Origin: Litomosoides sigmodontis
Lineage: Eukaryota > Nematoda > Chromadorea > Rhabditida > Onchocercidae
Direction: 5' to 3'
Assembly (NCBI GenBank): GCA_963070105.1
Contig: OY718804.1
Location: 6,347,317 to 6,411,316, forward strand
DNA length: 64,000 nucleotides
Part shown: in pieces, positions 55,248 to 64,000 of the stretch
Position numbering within the stretch: the stretch's first letter is position 1
Layout: each line of letters starts with the position of its first letter
Program-made: the position numbers and the translations under genes
The notes under the pieces: generated by a model
What the model saw: only the letters and a program-made list of their open reading frames with translations
What the model was told of the DNA's origin: nothing
Database searches by the model: none

Positions 55248-57173
55248 TCTCATCCGTAATATTCCCGATTCGAATTTTTCTGATATTCTGTCTTTTTCTG
55301 TTGGATGTCATGTGTTTCCCGACATAATGGTGTTGTGCACTTTAACTGTACAAGTTTGTAAAATTGTGTTGTACAAGTGACAGTTGACTGGATTATAGAA
55401 TATTACTGAGTGAGTAAATTATAAAGTTGTGTAACTTGAAATTTTTTTTGCTACATGATCTTTTCCCTGTCTGAAGATATGAGCTGACATTTTCCTGATT
55501 ATTTAACTCAATTTTGATTCTATACACAACATTACTGCAGATTTACATATAATTCAGTCTCTTGTTCTGAAACTTTTTGACGTTGCTTAGCTATGTACCA
55601 GCTGGCTGAAGGACTGCGAATTAATGTTCTACAGCTTTGTAAATTCATTTTTCCTATTTAATTTTTTATGTTTGTGAATATCCTGAGACTTACGGCGTCG
55701 TTTTTTCGAACTGTTATCATTATTTATACAATCAAGTGCTCAGCATTTTTCAACTAGGTTTTCCTTTTCTTTTGTCTCTTGCCTCGATGCATCTTAAATT
55801 TACGAAAAGACGAACCCCTTGTCACTGATTTGTATAATTTTTTGGAAATACCGCATGTATTATTTTTTGCCATTGTCTTTCAGCTTCATTTCTAACTGTT
55901 ATTTTTCTAAAATCTATCGATAGACCCCTCTGCTTCTCTCCTTAAGTTTGAGGAAGTTTCAAGCATAGAAGTTAGTGCACTGGAATTAGATGTTCTCAAG
56001 ATTTGGAAATTGGGTCTTTGGAATTGGGCGTTATGAAATGCTTTGAACTGGGTAGTTCAAATAATTTGTCAGTTGAACTTTATTCGATTTTCCATCATTT
56101 TTTGGTCGGGTTTGGTCGTGCACAATACTTTCTTTATACTATTTTCCTTTGATTTGTGCCTTGAGGTACAAGGTTTTTGTCAAACCAAAAAACAATTTCC
56201 AACCTCACTTCTTGAATTCAGGTTTTTTTTGAATTTCAACGAATCACATAGAATAATTGGATTAATTCAGGCTTCATTCTGTTAACAATGTGATTTTTGC
56301 AGTCATAAGTTTTCTGAATCAAGTTATACAGCATGTCTTATAAAATTGTGTAGAAATCCAAGAAGTATTCAAATCGTACTGCGTTTATCTTCTTTGTCGA
56401 ATTGTATTTATAGAAATGCTTTTTCGAATATTTTAAGTTCTTGATCCTGAGCGTGTTACTTTTCATCCATTAGTGCCAGAGTCCCACTATTATTTGTTTT
56501 TAAAAAAATGTCGAAAATGTTGGGTTGTAAAGTTTTTATCAATACTATATTTTCTGTGTGTTCCTTACCAATATTGGATGCACACATAATGTATTTTATG
56601 TCCGGATGGCAGTGTTTGCAACCTTCTTTTCGCCACTTTTTGAAATGGTTTTCCTTCCACTGTACATTCATTTTGCGTTTCTTTGTTTTTTTGCTCACGA
56701 AGTAATGGAAATAAATTTGAAGCCGTGTGTTGTGTCAATGACAAAGTGGTATCATATGTCATGGTTTCATTAGGAAATGCTAATGCCATCTAATGAAGTC
56801 TAGATTGTTAACCACATTGCACACTGGATTGCCTTTTTCAAAAAGTTTCTTATCTTGAAGTACCACATTTTTTCTCAAAAGATAGATTAGTTAAAAGATT
56901 GTTAGTGCTGTTTCTTGCCGTTTAGGTTGTTTCATTGTTTGGGGAGGTTTTTGTGGTATGGTTTGTAGTGTTGTTTCGTGACTTATGTGCTAAGACTTTA
57001 GGTGGCCAGAAGGAATGATTCATTAAATAAAAATTCTTGCTAGTTCAGTAGGTTTGAGGTAGAAAATCGAAATCTAGAGTTCAAATTATTATCTAATTTG
57101 TTGTATGTTATTGCTCACATGTGAAGTATTCATCCGAAACTTCGTTTGTACACCGATTTATTGTGCTAAAAGT
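55248..57173. other. Intergenic region REEP / PRP16
   Basis: About 1.9 kb of T-rich DNA holding the REEP 3' UTR and the PRP16 upstream region. The short frames present are not conserved in any way I can see. Confidence 0.6.
55328..55369 (+). repeat. Copy 2 of a 42-nt direct repeat
   Basis: The second copy lies just past the REEP stop codon, in the presumed 3' UTR, so the two copies bracket the last exon. Confidence 0.75.
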
Positions 57174-57183
57174 CAGTTTGCAG
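57174..57183 (+). promoter_or_regulatory. Probable spliced-leader acceptor of PRP16
   Basis: CAGTTTGCAG ends 11 nt before the first ATG of PRP16 at 57195, a typical distance for a nematode trans-splice site. Confidence 0.5.
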
Positions 57184-57194
57184 AACATTATTAA

Positions 57195-64000
<6,806 letters not shown>

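Overview
The window looks like nuclear DNA of a nematode, most likely a filarial-type (clade III spirurid) worm. It is AT-rich. The genes are split into many exons, mostly 30-300 bp, with introns ending in the nematode-style TTTTAG/TTTCAG. Several protein families have their closest known counterparts in C. elegans, and some start codons sit directly on a 3' splice-site consensus, as expected for spliced-leader trans-splicing. The species call is inference. No rRNA, tRNA, CRISPR array, transposase or bacterial gene was recognised.

Layout, left to right. The 5' half of a DHX15/Prp43 helicase gene lies on the minus strand and is cut by the left edge. A long gene-poor stretch (1.9-7.8 kb) carries a perfect hairpin. 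A TMEM132-family neuronal membrane protein (+, 7.8-14.1 kb) follows. RBM26/27 (-, 16.1-21.5 kb) is convergent with it. A repeat-rich spacer (21.5-24.3 kb) holds a CA/TATA satellite and a long AT run. Next come a five-finger C2H2 protein (-, 24.3-27.4 kb), a polypeptide GalNAc-transferase (+, 30.7-34.6 kb), an RPA1-like protein with a BRCA2-type BRC motif at its N-terminus (-, 35.3-38.9 kb), GPN1 (+, 39.5-41.7 kb), a NIPA-type magnesium transporter (+, 45.4-48.5 kb), a REEP1-4-type ER protein (+, 53.2-55.2 kb) and PRP16/DHX38 (MOG-1; +, 57.2 kb to the right edge, cut).

The exon boundaries were placed by hand: each junction was chosen to give GT-AG (one GC-AG) ends, a continuous frame and family similarity. 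All models close in frame over their visible length. The weakest junctions are in TMEM132 (its first exon is missing) and PRP16 (exons 1-3).

The genes do not form one pathway. Three act on nuclear RNA (DHX15, PRP16, RBM26). GPN1 supports RNA polymerase II assembly and import. The RPA-like protein should act in DNA recombination. GalNAc-T, NIPA, REEP and TMEM132 are membrane or secretory proteins.

The most exciting item is the RPA1-like gene. Exon phases join a clear BRC motif (the RAD51-binding element of BRCA2) in frame to three RPA70-type OB folds, giving a natural BRC-RPA70 chimera in which the usual RPA70N domain is absent.
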